Both the position numbers and the translations under genes were made by a program. The notes under the pieces were generated by a model. It saw only the letters and a list, made by a program, of their open reading frames with translations, did no database searches and was not told where the DNA came from. From Kribbella jejuensis (lineage in GTDB: Bacteria > Actinomycetota > Actinomycetes > Propionibacteriales > Kribbellaceae), in NCBI RefSeq assembly GCF_006715085.1, contig NZ_VFMM01000001.1, positions 868,001 through 932,000 on the forward strand: a stretch of DNA of 64,000 nt, read 5' to 3'. Shown piece by piece: positions 34,106 through 42,485 of the stretch. Position 1 is the first letter of the stretch. Every line of letters starts with the position of its first letter.

Positions 34106-35974
34106 TCAGCTGAGCCGGCGCAGCGCGTAGACCAGCGCCCAGTCCTGGTCGTTCGCGATCGGATCGGCGACGTGGGCCGGCTGCCCGTTCACGCAGCTCG
34201 GGTACACGAAGGCGCACGTCGCCGATCCGTCCGGCGCGAAGCTGACCAGGTTCGCCCTGAGAATCGCTTCCTCGGCGCGATCGAGCCACGCGGCTTCCTC
34301 GGGCGTGACCAGCTCGCGCGGCCACGCGCCGTACACGACCGCACTCAACGCCGACCAGTAGTGCGGGAAGACGTCGCCCCACAGCCGCAACCGGCCGAAC
34401 CAGTAACCGTCCCAGTGCCGGATCGCGATGTGCCGGAGCCGGACGTCAGGCTGGTCGCCCGCGAACGCGGTCAGCCACGGCAGACGGCGGGTCAGCTCCG
34501 CTCCGTCGATCTCCCCCGTCCGGTAGGCAGCGGCGAGCAGTTCGAGCAGCGGCGCGACCATCGACTGCTCGTAGTTCACCTCGTGCGGCGGCAGCTCGTC
34601 GCCGTACTGGATGAAGGTCTTGGCGTGCCGGACCAGGTGCTCGTGCAGGCCGAGTTCGCTGAGCAGCGGACCGAGGTCGAAGGCGAGGAAGTGGTCGCCG
34701 CCGAGTTCGTAGTACCGATCGAGGATGCGGGTGGCGCCGTCGCGGTCGCCCTGCCCGAGCAGGAAGCGCGCGAACCACGGGAAGTTGTACAGCCGCACGG
34801 CGTTCTGGTGGATGCTGTCGTCCTGGATCGTGCCCTCGGCGTCCATCAGGTACTCGCGGACGAACTCCTCGTACCCCGCCAGCGCCTCGTCCAGCTCGGT
34901 GCGATCACCCCAGCCGCGGTCGCGGACCTCCTGCAACAGCAGCGCCATACCGACGCGCTCACGGGCGTCGGACCAGTCTCGCCAACCGCTGGCCAGCACG
35001 GTCAGACCACTGTCATTGTCGTACGGCACGAACGCGTACCGGCGGCTCCCCGCGAGCTCCGGCCGACGCTGGTGGTCGAGGATGAACCGCACCCGGCGCT
35101 CGGCGATCACGCGGAGCGGCTCGTGGAAGAGCACCGCGATCCGGGACCTACCGTCCGTCGACGAGACGTACCGGACGCCAGGAGCGTCAGCCGTGACGGT
35201 CTGCCCATCACTCAGCTCCAGCGTCTCCCCCACCTCGAGTGCCAGTCTGTCCGCGTCGACCCGCGGATTCCGCTCGAACGCTGTGAGGTCGTCGTACCAA
35301 CGGAGCTGCCAGGTCCAGCGGTACGTCGTACCAGGCGCGAGCGTGATCACCGGCTGACCGCCCATCGAGTGCGGCGACCGCGCGTGGTCAGTCACGTGCA
35401 AGTAGATGTGCCCGCGGACGTTGCTGCTCGTACCCGGCTCGCGGGACTCGACGGAGTACGCCCAGAGCTCGCCCTCCGTCAACTGCAGCCCCAGCCCCGG
35501 TCCGCTGCCGTCCATGGGCACCGCCCAGACCCAGGCGTCGGCACCACCGGTCCACACGTGCGCATGCACCGACCCGGTCAGACTCTCCCGGCTGGACGCA
35601 TAGACGTCGCGGTACGGCGTACTGACCGCGACCGATCCGAGCTCGATCGGGCTCGAGCCGGTGTTGCGGAGCTCGTACGTCTCGGTCCACTGCTCCCCGA
35701 AGCGGCGGCCGACCCGCAGTTCGAGGTCGCCGAACTGGTACATCAGATCGATGCCGCTGCTCCGCCAGCGCGTGTACGCCGGGTTATCGAACCGGTACGA
35801 TCCGCGGTCGGTGATCACGAAGCCCTTGCCCCACGCATGCAGGTTGTCGTGCAGTACGACGTCATCTGCGGAGGCGTCGAGCAGCAGACGCCGGCCGTCG
35901 GGGTGCAGCACCTGCGCCACTGCACCGTCGTCGAACAGCTGGACCCGGCCCGGCCCGAAGTCAAAACTTTCCAC
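34106..35974 (-). CDS. Large unknown protein, possibly carbohydrate-active (six-hairpin-like)
   Basis: About 622 residues from GTG 35974. An earlier in-frame GTG at 36040 would collide with the divergent gene's ribosome site. The N-terminal half is beta-rich (FDFGPGRVQLFDDGAVAQV; GEQWTETYELRNTGSSPIELG, split by one residue). The C-terminal half from about 330 is alpha-helical with aromatic-rich repeats (YNFPWFARFLLGQGDRDGA; YGDELPPHEVNYEQSM; HWDGYWFGRLRLWGDVFPHYW, split by one residue). This beta-sandwich plus alpha/alpha-barrel layout recalls glycoside hydrolases of clan GH-L/Q type. No signal peptide is seen. Catalytic acids cannot be assigned, so the function is open. Confidence 0.7.
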   Translation of the reverse strand: MESFDFGPGRVQLFDDGAVAQVLHPDGRRLLLDASADDVVLHDNLHAWGKGFVITDRGSYRFDNPAYTRWRSSGIDLMYQFGDLELRVGRRFGEQWTETYELRNTGSSPIELGSVAVSTPYRDVYASSRESLTGSVHAHVWTGGADAWVWAVPMDGSGPGLGLQLTEGELWAYSVESREPGTSSNVRGHIYLHVTDHARSPHSMGGQPVITLAPGTTYRWTWQLRWYDDLTAFERNPRVDADRLALEVGETLELSDGQTVTADAPGVRYVSSTDGRSRIAVLFHEPLRVIAERRVRFILDHQRRPELAGSRRYAFVPYDNDSGLTVLASGWRDWSDARERVGMALLLQEVRDRGWGDRTELDEALAGYEEFVREYLMDAEGTIQDDSIHQNAVRLYNFPWFARFLLGQGDRDGATRILDRYYELGGDHFLAFDLGPLLSELGLHEHLVRHAKTFIQYGDELPPHEVNYEQSMVAPLLELLAAAYRTGEIDGAELTRRLPWLTAFAGDQPDVRLRHIAIRHWDGYWFGRLRLWGDVFPHYWSALSAVVYGAWPRELVTPEEAAWLDRAEEAILRANLVSFAPDGSATCAFVYPSCVNGQPAHVADPIANDQDWALVYALRRLS

Positions 35975-36060
35975 GATTCGCCAACCTATCGATGTCGAGA
36001 ACCCCTCGGCGGCTCCGTCCCCCTGATGAGAACCACCCACCGAACAGACAGGAAGAAGCC

Positions 36061-36549
36061 ATGAACCAGCAGCAGATCGCCGAGATCCTCGCCAAGCCGT
36101 ACGCCCAGCAGCTCCTGCACGGCTCCGAGCCGGCCCGGTTCGCCTACGACGGCCTGGACGGGGACCCGCGGGTGATCCCGATCGGGTTCTGGGTCGAGGG
36201 CGACGACATCCTGATCGCGACCGTGCCGAAGTCCGCCAAGGTCGCGGCGCTGCGGAAGAACCCGAAGGTCGCGCTCACCATCGACACCGGCGCGTTCCCG
36301 CCCAAGGTACTGCTGCTCCGCGGTACCGCGGACCTCCAGCTGGTGCCCGGCGTACCCGAGGGCTACCTGACCGCGGGACACAAGGTGATGACCGACGAGC
36401 AGTACCCGGCCTGGGCCGAGGGCGTGAAGGCGCTCTACGACGAGATGGTCGTCATCCGGATCACGCTGACCTGGGCGAAGCTGCTCGACTTCGAGACCAC
36501 GATCCCGAAGGCCGTCGAGGACATCATCAAGGAGAAGACGGCGAGCTAG
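36061..36549 (+). CDS. PPOX-fold (pyridoxamine 5'-phosphate oxidase-like) flavin/F420-dependent protein
   Basis: 162 residues from ATG 36061 (AGGAAG upstream). The split-barrel fold is visible in RFAYDGLDGDPRVIPIGFWVE (split by one residue), VAALRKNPKVALTID and LLLRGTADLQ. Such proteins bind FMN, F420 or haem and reduce small substrates. The cofactor is not decidable from these motifs. It is divergent from the large unknown gene, and the 3' end overlaps the convergent MreB-like gene by 23 bases. Confidence 0.82.
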   Translation: MNQQQIAEILAKPYAQQLLHGSEPARFAYDGLDGDPRVIPIGFWVEGDDILIATVPKSAKVAALRKNPKVALTIDTGAFPPKVLLLRGTADLQLVPGVPEGYLTAGHKVMTDEQYPAWAEGVKALYDEMVVIRITLTWAKLLDFETTIPKAVEDIIKEKTAS

Positions 36550-37243
36550 TGGGATGCCGGTGGGTGGCCTGCAACGCTGCGGCCGCGCCCCGTACCGCGG
36601 CCGTGTGCGGCGCCGGTGCGGGGCGGACCACGGCACCGAGCCGCCGGCCGAGCTTGTACGTGATCTCCGGGCGGAGCGCGCCGCCTCCGGTGAGCAGGAC
36701 GCCCCGGTCCAGGGCGTCCACCACCTGCGATCCACACGGCCCCTGCAACAGCTCGAGCATGGCCTCGCCGACAACGTCGACAACCGTACGGGCGTCGCCC
36801 AGCCCGATGTCGGTACGCCGGGCCTGCACCACGACTCCTTCCGCGATCAACCCGACCTCCGTGAGCTCGGCGCCTACATCCACAACCAGGAGCGGCTCGT
36901 AGACATCCACGCCCGCTCCGAGCGCGGCCGCCTTCACACCGTCGATCAGCACAACCGCCCCAAGCCCTCGCAGGACAGCGAGTAGATCGTCCCGGTGTTC
37001 GTCGTCAGACACCACCGGCGTGGTGGCGACCACAGTCAACCGCTCAAGCCGTTCCGACACCCCAGCCAGCACCGCTCGTCTCGCTGCACAGGTATCCACA
37101 ATCCGCCCTCTCGAGACCAGACCGGCCGACGGCAGATCCACCGTGCGTCCGCTCGGGGTCCACAGGCGAAGGCGCGCACTACCCAGATCCAGCGCCAGGC
37201 CGCGCGCCCTCGGCTGCGGCATGCGACCGTGCGACCACTTCAT
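36527..37243 (-). CDS. Short MreB-like actin-family protein
   Basis: 238 residues against about 340 for MreB. The phosphate-1 loop is LALDLGSARLRLW, phosphate-2 is LLVVDVGAELTEVGLI and the adenosine motif is VLLTGGGALRP. The segments between them are shortened, so one subdomain is missing and filament formation is doubtful. ATG 37243 overlaps the stop of the DksA-like gene by 4 bases, which fixes the start. As I recall, Streptomyces encodes a similar short MreB-like protein next to DksA-like genes, so the cluster is probably conserved. Role unknown. Confidence 0.75.
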   Translation of the reverse strand: MKWSHGRMPQPRARGLALDLGSARLRLWTPSGRTVDLPSAGLVSRGRIVDTCAARRAVLAGVSERLERLTVVATTPVVSDDEHRDDLLAVLRGLGAVVLIDGVKAAALGAGVDVYEPLLVVDVGAELTEVGLIAEGVVVQARRTDIGLGDARTVVDVVGEAMLELLQGPCGSQVVDALDRGVLLTGGGALRPEITYKLGRRLGAVVRPAPAPHTAAVRGAAAALQATHRHPTSSPSSP

Positions 37244-37533
37244 CGGCCGGTTTCCCGGAGGCGGTGGCACTCCGCGCAGTAAAGGGTCTGTGGGCAGATG
37301 CGAAGGCGCGAGAGCTCGATCGGGCCGCGGCAGCTGCGGCACTCGCCGTAGTGACCGGTGTTCATCCGGTCCAGCGCGGCCTCGACATCTGCCAGCACCA
37401 GGCGAGCAGCACCCACCAGCTCCTCCAGCACAGCACCCCTGCTGAAACCGGCCAGCTGTTCGCGCCGGAACGCTCGCTGGTCCAGCAGGGTTGCTCGTAG
37501 TGCTGCCAGTTCCTCCCGCGGCAGAGTCCTCAC
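37240..37533 (-). CDS. DksA/TraR-type zinc-finger protein, copy 2
   Basis: 97 residues. A coiled N-terminal region (LRATLLDQRAFRREQLAGF; ARLVLADVEAALDRM) leads to a four-Cys zinc finger (CRSC...CPQTLYCAEC; Cys pairs 17 residues apart). DksA/TraR proteins enter the RNA polymerase secondary channel and change promoter choice. This one is shorter than DksA. It overlaps the MreB-like gene by ATGA and lies 9 bases after the first DksA-like gene, so the three form one operon. Confidence 0.85.
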   Translation of the reverse strand: MRTLPREELAALRATLLDQRAFRREQLAGFSRGAVLEELVGAARLVLADVEAALDRMNTGHYGECRSCRGPIELSRLRICPQTLYCAECHRLRETGR

Positions 37534-37542
37534 CAGTCGTCC

Positions 37543-37857
37543 TCAGAGCGCCTGCTGCTGGCAGCGGACGCAGTACCGGACATACGGGAGAATCTCCAGC
37601 CGTCCCACCGGGATGTTGGCGTTGCAGCCGCCGCAGACGCCGTACGTACCATCCGCCACGCGCTCTTCCGCTGCGTCGATCTCCTTGAGCACCAGCCGGA
37701 TCGCGGTGGTCTGCGCTGTGACCAGGTCCTCATTGGAGTTGGGTTTGTCGGCCTCCATCGCGTTCAGCTGCGCCAGGCGGGTGTTCCGCTCGTGCTGCAG
37801 CCGCTGGAGGATCTCGTGCACCCGGTGGTCGACGGGTGCGGTCTTCGGGCTGTTCAT
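37543..37857 (-). CDS. DksA/TraR-type zinc-finger protein, copy 1
   Basis: 104 residues from ATG 37857 (GGTGGGG upstream). A helical region (HRVHEILQRLQHERNTRLAQL, split by one residue; AIRLVLKEIDAAEERVADG) is followed by the four-Cys finger CGGC...CVRC. It is first in the operon with a second DksA-like gene and the MreB-like gene. It is divergent from a two-component pair across about 125 bases, which suggests control by that regulator (inference). An in-frame ATG at 37905 is possible but has no better SD. Confidence 0.85.
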   Translation of the reverse strand: MNSPKTAPVDHRVHEILQRLQHERNTRLAQLNAMEADKPNSNEDLVTAQTTAIRLVLKEIDAAEERVADGTYGVCGGCNANIPVGRLEILPYVRYCVRCQQQAL

Positions 37858-37982
37858 GTCCCCACCATGGCCGCTGCCACGACCGTTTCCCATGGGGACC
37901 AGCACCCATCTTTCGCCGGTGCGGCTGGGCAGAGCCTGCGATAGTGACTGAAACCCCGTCGCCCGAAAGGAGGGTGCGAGCA

Positions 37983-38927
37983 GTGTCGTTGTTCTGGCGG
38001 ATCTTCGCCCTCAACGCGGTCGTTCTCGGTGCTGCGACCGCGCTGCTGCTGTGGGCGCCGGTGACGGTCTCGGTGCCTGTCCTGTTCACGGAGGCAGCCG
38101 TGCTGATCGGTGGTCTCGCGGTGATGCTGGTGGCCAACGCGGTACTCCTGCGCGTCGGTCTCGCCCCGCTGGCCCGGTTGAACCGGCGGATGTCGACGGT
38201 CGATGTACTGCGGCCCGGGCAGCGGCTGCCGGTCCGCGGGCACGGCGGCGTACCCGATCTGCTGCGGGCCTTCAACGACATGCTCGACCGGCTCGAGCAG
38301 GAGCGGGCGACCAGCGCGGCGCGGGCGTTGTCGGCGCAGGAGTCCGAGCGCCGGCGGATCGCCCGCGAGTTGCACGACGAGGTCGGACAGACGCTGACCG
38401 CCGTACTGATGGATCTGAAGCGCGCGGCGGACCGGGCGCCGGATCCGGGGCTGCGCGGCGAGTTGGTGCAGGCGCAGGAGACGACCCGGGCGAGTCTGGA
38501 CGAGGTACGGCGGCTCGCACACCGGCTGCGGCCCGGCGTACTGGAGGATCTCGGGCTGACCAGTGCGCTGACCGCGCTCGCCGACGAGGTGTCGGATCAC
38601 ACGGGGTTGGAGATCCGGCGACGGTTCGACAGCGGCCTGGAGCTCGATGAGCAGACAGAGCTGGTGCTGTATCGGGTGGCTCAGGAAAGCCTGACCAACG
38701 TCGCTCGGCATGCGGGGGCTTCGCAGGTCGAGCTCGCGTTGGTTCGGGAGGGTTCGGCAGTGGTGCTGAGGATCGAGGACGACGGGCGAGGTACTGGGCT
38801 TGCGCACGAAGGCGCGGGCATCCGCGGGATGCGGGAACGGGCGTTGCTGATCGGCGCGACGCTGGAGATCGGAGACGGACACCACGGCGGCACGCGGGTC
38901 ACTCTGACCGTCCGGCAGGCGTCATGA
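37983..38927 (+). CDS. Sensor histidine kinase (HisKA_3 type)
   Basis: 314 residues from GTG 37983, with AGGAGGG about 8 bases upstream. Two membrane helices lie at about 8-25 and 33-55 with almost no extracytoplasmic loop, then a HAMP-like linker (LAPLARLNRRMSTVDVL). The phosphoacceptor is His131 in ARELHDEVGQ. The ATPase part has QESLTNVARHAGA and IEDDGRGTG. The lack of a sensor domain suggests it reads a membrane or intracellular cue. It overlaps the response regulator gene by ATGA. Confidence 0.9.
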   Translation: MSLFWRIFALNAVVLGAATALLLWAPVTVSVPVLFTEAAVLIGGLAVMLVANAVLLRVGLAPLARLNRRMSTVDVLRPGQRLPVRGHGGVPDLLRAFNDMLDRLEQERATSAARALSAQESERRRIARELHDEVGQTLTAVLMDLKRAADRAPDPGLRGELVQAQETTRASLDEVRRLAHRLRPGVLEDLGLTSALTALADEVSDHTGLEIRRRFDSGLELDEQTELVLYRVAQESLTNVARHAGASQVELALVREGSAVVLRIEDDGRGTGLAHEGAGIRGMRERALLIGATLEIGDGHHGGTRVTLTVRQAS

Positions 38928-39571
38928 CCACGAAGATCCTGCTGGCCGACGATCACGCGTTGGTCCGGCGCGGCGTGCGGCTGATCCTCGACGGCGAGCC
39001 GGATCTGCAGGTGGTCGCGGAGGCGTCCGACGGCAGCGAGGCGGTCGCGATCTGCCGCCGACAACCGATCGACCTCGCGATCCTCGACATCGCGATGCCG
39101 CGGATGACCGGGCTGCAGGCGGCCCGGGAGCTGTCGACGGTGGCGCCGGACGTGCGGGTGCTGATGCTGACGATGTACGGCAACGAGCAGTACTTCTTCC
39201 AGGCGCTGAAGGCCGGCGCGTCCGGGTACGTACTGAAGTCGGTGCTGGACCGGGATCTGGTCGAGGCCTGCCGGGCGACGATGCGCGGCGAGCCGTTCCT
39301 GTACCCGGGCGCGATGACGCGGCTGGTGCGCAGCTACCTGGACCGGATCAAGCGGGGCGCAGACCTGCCGCAGCAGATCCTCACCGCGCGCGAGGAGGAG
39401 ATCCTCAAGCTGGTTGCCGAGGGCAACTCGTCGAAGGAGATCGCGGAGCTGCTGACGATCAGCGTGAAGACGGTCGAGCGGCACCGCTCCAACATCCTGC
39501 AGAAGCTGGGCCTGCGCGACCGGCTGGACCTGACCCGCTACGCGATCCGCGCAGGCTTGCTCGAACCGTGA
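38924..39571 (+). CDS. NarL/LuxR-family response regulator
   Basis: 215 residues. Receiver domain with Asp55 in LAILDIAMPRM, Thr/Lys switch residues in MLTMYG and GYVLKSV, and a C-terminal LuxR HTH (LTAREEEILKLVAEGNSSKE; VKTVERHRSNILQKLG). It is coupled to the kinase at 37983. The divergent DksA/MreB-like operon shares its upstream region and is a plausible target. Confidence 0.92.
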   Translation: MTTKILLADDHALVRRGVRLILDGEPDLQVVAEASDGSEAVAICRRQPIDLAILDIAMPRMTGLQAARELSTVAPDVRVLMLTMYGNEQYFFQALKAGASGYVLKSVLDRDLVEACRATMRGEPFLYPGAMTRLVRSYLDRIKRGADLPQQILTAREEEILKLVAEGNSSKEIAELLTISVKTVERHRSNILQKLGLRDRLDLTRYAIRAGLLEP

Positions 39572-39587
39572 ACCGGCGCGTGGATAA

Positions 39588-39597
39588 TGGAATACCA
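39588..39597. promoter_or_regulatory. GntR operator-like half-palindrome upstream of the GntR gene
   Basis: TGGAATACCA differs by one base from the perfect palindrome TGGTATACCA found after the same regulator gene. It lies 17 bases before the GTG start and may allow autoregulation. Confidence 0.55.
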
Positions 39598-39614
39598 AAT
39601 CGGAGGAGGTTCGG

Positions 39615-40232
39615 GTGGGTGAGGCCGAACGCGTGACGCGGCAGTTGCGCGAGGAGATCCTCGACGGCGTCCGCGCGCCCGGCGACCGGCTCGTCGAGCG
39701 TGAGCTCGCGAGCGCGCTCGACGTCAGCCGGGTGCCGGTGCGGGAGGCCCTCAAGGCGCTCGTCAGCGAGGGCCTGGTGACACTGCGGCCGCGGTCGTGG
39801 GCGGTGGTGCGGACCTTCACGGACTCCGACATCGCGGATCTGATCGAGGTACGGACGGCTTTCGAGCCGCTGACGTTCCGGCTGGCGGCGCAACGGCGTA
39901 CCCGCGATGGGCTGGAACGCTTACAGGCAACGCTGGACGAACACCTGGCGGCGGCGAAGGCCGGCAACGCGGTGCTGGCGCGGCGGAAGGCGGCCGACTT
40001 CCACGAACAGGTCACCGAACTGGCCTGCAACGAACTGCTGACGGAGATCGAACGCCCACTCCGCAGCCGGATGCGCTGGCTGCTCACCCAGCACGACGAC
40101 CTCCTCGGCGTCGCCCGGCAACACCGCGAGCTCTGCACAGCCATCGCCAACCGGGATGTCGAACTCGCCGAACGACTGGCCGCCGAACACCTGGCCCACT
40201 CCCAGCAAATCCTGCGCGACCTCCGCTCGTAG
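39615..40232 (+). CDS. GntR-family (FCD) transcriptional regulator
   Basis: 205 residues from GTG 39615 with GGAGGAGG upstream. The N-terminal winged helix is clear (LREEILDGVRAPGDRLVERE; LDVSRVPVREALKALVSEGL) and is followed by a helical FCD ligand domain (DFHEQVTELACNELL; QHRELCTAIANRDVELAERL). Similar TGGTATACCA-type sites lie before this gene and before the next, so it probably controls itself and the amidohydrolase. The ligand is unknown. Confidence 0.9.
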   Translation: MGEAERVTRQLREEILDGVRAPGDRLVERELASALDVSRVPVREALKALVSEGLVTLRPRSWAVVRTFTDSDIADLIEVRTAFEPLTFRLAAQRRTRDGLERLQATLDEHLAAAKAGNAVLARRKAADFHEQVTELACNELLTEIERPLRSRMRWLLTQHDDLLGVARQHRELCTAIANRDVELAERLAAEHLAHSQQILRDLRS

Positions 40233-40236
40233 GTTT

Positions 40237-40246
40237 GGTATACCAT
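40237..40246. promoter_or_regulatory. Perfect GntR operator before the amidohydrolase gene
   Basis: TGGTATACCA is a perfect 10-bp palindrome 7 bases before the amidohydrolase ATG, in the 21-base gap after the GntR gene. Its TATACC could also serve as a -10, so a bound regulator would block initiation. Confidence 0.6.
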
Positions 40247-40253
40247 TCAGCCC

Positions 40254-41441
40254 ATGACCTCTGTGCTGCTTGCCGACGTGCGCCCGTGGGGTGGGGATGC
40301 GGTCGACGTGACCATCGTCGACGGTCTCATCTCGGAGCTGTCCCCCGCCGGGAGCGGCGGTGCGGCCGATGAGCGCATCGATGGGCGTGGCCTGCTCGCG
40401 CTGCCGGGGTTCGTGAACGCGCACGCGCATGTAGACAAGAGCTGGTGGGGCCAGAAATGGGTCTCCTACGGCGGCGAGCCGACCACCCAGGGCCGGATCG
40501 CGCACGAGCGGGCTGAGCGGGACAAGTACGGGATCCCGAGCGTGGACAGTACGAAGGCGGTACTGCGGGAGTTCGTCCGGCACGGCACGACGGCCACCCG
40601 GACGCATGTCGACGTCGACCTCGGCGTCGGGCTGCGCGGGATCGCCGGCGTGCTCGAGGCAGCCGACGACCTGAACGGTGCGGTCGAGATCGAGCTGGTC
40701 GCGTTCCCGCAGGACGGCGTACTGCGGCGTCCCGGCGTACTCGAGCTGCTCGACAAGGCGGCGGCCGAAGGGGCGACCAGTATCGGCGGCCTCGACCCGG
40801 CGACGATCGACCGCGACCCGGTCGGCCAGCTGGACGCGCTGTTCGAGATCGCGACCCGGCGCGACGTCGGGCTCGACCTGCACCTGCACGACCACGGCGA
40901 CCTCGGCGCGTTCCAGTACGAGCTGATCGCCGAACGCACGATCCAGGCCGGCCTGCAGGGCAAGGTGAACGTCTCTCACGGGTTCGCGCTCGGCGAGCTG
41001 CCCTCGGCGCGACGCGCCGACCTGGTCCAGCTGCTCGGCGAGGCCGGGATCTCCTGGACCACTGTCGCCCCGCCGGCGTCGGCGCCGCTGCCGTTCCGCG
41101 AGATGCGCGCCGCGGGCGTGCCGATCGGCCTCGGTACGGACGGCATCCGCGACCTGTGGTCGCCGTACGGTGATGGTGACCTGTTGCAGGTCGCCCGCGG
41201 ATTCGCCCGGCTGCACGGACTGCGCACCGACGAGGACCTGACGTATGCGGTCGAGCTCGCGACGACGTACGGCGCTCCCTTCGTCCACCGGGAGAACCAC
41301 GGCCTGACCGTCGGAGCCCGCGCCGACATCGTGCTGCTCGACGCGGAGAACGCGCCGGACGTACTGGTGCGCGCCCCGCGCCGTGAAGTCGTGATCGCCG
41401 CTGGACAGGTCGTGGTCCGCGACGGCGAACTCCAGGTGTGA
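40254..41441 (+). CDS. Amidohydrolase-family enzyme (cytosine deaminase-like)
   Basis: 395 residues. The metal site starts with VNAHAHVDKS (HxHxDK, typical of the cytosine deaminase subgroup). LDLHLHDHGD and VSHGFALGEL supply further His residues and GTDGIRDLWSP the catalytic Asp. The C-terminal small beta domain ends with DIVLLDAEN. It would hydrolyse a cyclic amide or deaminate a heterocycle. The substrate is unknown. It is under apparent control of the adjacent GntR regulator. Confidence 0.87.
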   Translation: MTSVLLADVRPWGGDAVDVTIVDGLISELSPAGSGGAADERIDGRGLLALPGFVNAHAHVDKSWWGQKWVSYGGEPTTQGRIAHERAERDKYGIPSVDSTKAVLREFVRHGTTATRTHVDVDLGVGLRGIAGVLEAADDLNGAVEIELVAFPQDGVLRRPGVLELLDKAAAEGATSIGGLDPATIDRDPVGQLDALFEIATRRDVGLDLHLHDHGDLGAFQYELIAERTIQAGLQGKVNVSHGFALGELPSARRADLVQLLGEAGISWTTVAPPASAPLPFREMRAAGVPIGLGTDGIRDLWSPYGDGDLLQVARGFARLHGLRTDEDLTYAVELATTYGAPFVHRENHGLTVGARADIVLLDAENAPDVLVRAPRREVVIAAGQVVVRDGELQV

Positions 41442-41468
41442 GCACCGCGACGAACTACCGTAGGGCTT

Positions 41469-41819
41469 GTGACAGTGCGAGTGCGGCGCATCTACGAGGC
41501 TGTGGAGCCTGACGACGGGGTCCGAGTGCTGGTGGACCGGCTGTGGCCACGCGGTGTCAGCAAGGCACGGGCTCAGCTGGACGACTGGTGCAAGGACGTG
41601 GCGCCGTCCACCGAGCTGCGAGAGTGGTACGGGCATGACCCTGAGCGGTACGACGAGTTCGCACGGCGGTACGAGCTCGAGCTGAAGGAGCCTGCGCAGA
41701 CTGCTGCGTTCGCCCGGTTGAGGGAGTTTGCGGGTGGCCGGCTGACGTTGCTGACGGCGACCAAGGAGCTGGAGATCAGTCAGGCGGCTGTTCTGGCCGA
41801 GCTACTTCAGAAGAAGTGA
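41469..41819 (+). CDS. DUF488-family protein
   Basis: 116 residues from GTG 41469. It has the DUF488 pattern VRRIYEAVEPDDGVRVLVDRLWPRG near the start (split by two residues here), WCKDVAPSTELREWYGHDPE and LTLLTATK. The family function is unknown, though members often bear a conserved WPRG loop as seen here. It has no clear operon partner. A sigma factor gene follows 78 bases later. Confidence 0.87.
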   Translation: MTVRVRRIYEAVEPDDGVRVLVDRLWPRGVSKARAQLDDWCKDVAPSTELREWYGHDPERYDEFARRYELELKEPAQTAAFARLREFAGGRLTLLTATKELEISQAAVLAELLQKK

Positions 41820-41897
41820 GCGGGAACCTTTCTCGTGGCAGCGACACATGAAGGGTGTCAGCCGGCCCGAGATCGGAGTGTGCATGCGGAGCAGTCC

Positions 41898-42485
41898 ATG
41901 AATGGCCTGCGGGTAGTCGAACTGTCGGACGGGAGTCTGTGGGAGCGGGCGACCGCCGGGGACGCGGAGGCGTTCGGGGAGTTGTACGACCGGCATGCGC
42001 AGGCCGTGTACTCGTTCCTGTACCGGCGGACCGGGTCGTGGAGTGATGCCGAGGACCTGACCTCGACGGTGTTCCTGCACGCGTGGCGCCGGCGGGCGGA
42101 CGTCGTACTCGACCGCGACTCGGCCCTGCCGTGGCTGCTGCGAGCGGCTGACTACACCGCCCGCAACGAGTGGCGCGCCAAGCTCCGGTACCGCCGTGCG
42201 GTCGCGGCCGCGCACGTGCTGGTCAGCAACGTCCGCGACCACGCCGACGAAGTGGCAGGGCGGATCGACGACGACCAGCGGCTGCAGCAGGCGCGGGAGG
42301 CGATGAAACGGCTGCCGAAGCACGAGCGCGAGATCGTCGAGCTGTGCATCTGGGCCGGCCTCGACCAGCAGGCCGCGGCGGTAGCACTGGACGTACCGCT
42401 CGGCACCGTCAAGTCCCGGCTGTCCCGGGCCCGCAAGCACCTGCGTGAGCTGGACCTTCTCACCACCCTGGAGTCACCGGCATGA
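41898..42485 (+). CDS. ECF RNA polymerase sigma factor
   Basis: 195 residues from ATG 41898 (GGAG 6 bases upstream). An in-frame GTG at 41835 would add 21 residues. Region 2 is at about 12-75 (FGELYDRHAQAVYSFLYRR; SDAEDLTSTVFLHAWRR). Region 4 is at about 130-185 (LPKHEREIVELCIWAGLDQQ; LGTVKSRLSRARKHLREL). It overlaps the next gene, a membrane protein, by ATGA, as in sigma/anti-sigma pairs. Confidence 0.92.
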   Translation: MNGLRVVELSDGSLWERATAGDAEAFGELYDRHAQAVYSFLYRRTGSWSDAEDLTSTVFLHAWRRRADVVLDRDSALPWLLRAADYTARNEWRAKLRYRRAVAAAHVLVSNVRDHADEVAGRIDDDQRLQQAREAMKRLPKHEREIVELCIWAGLDQQAAAVALDVPLGTVKSRLSRARKHLRELDLLTTLESPA

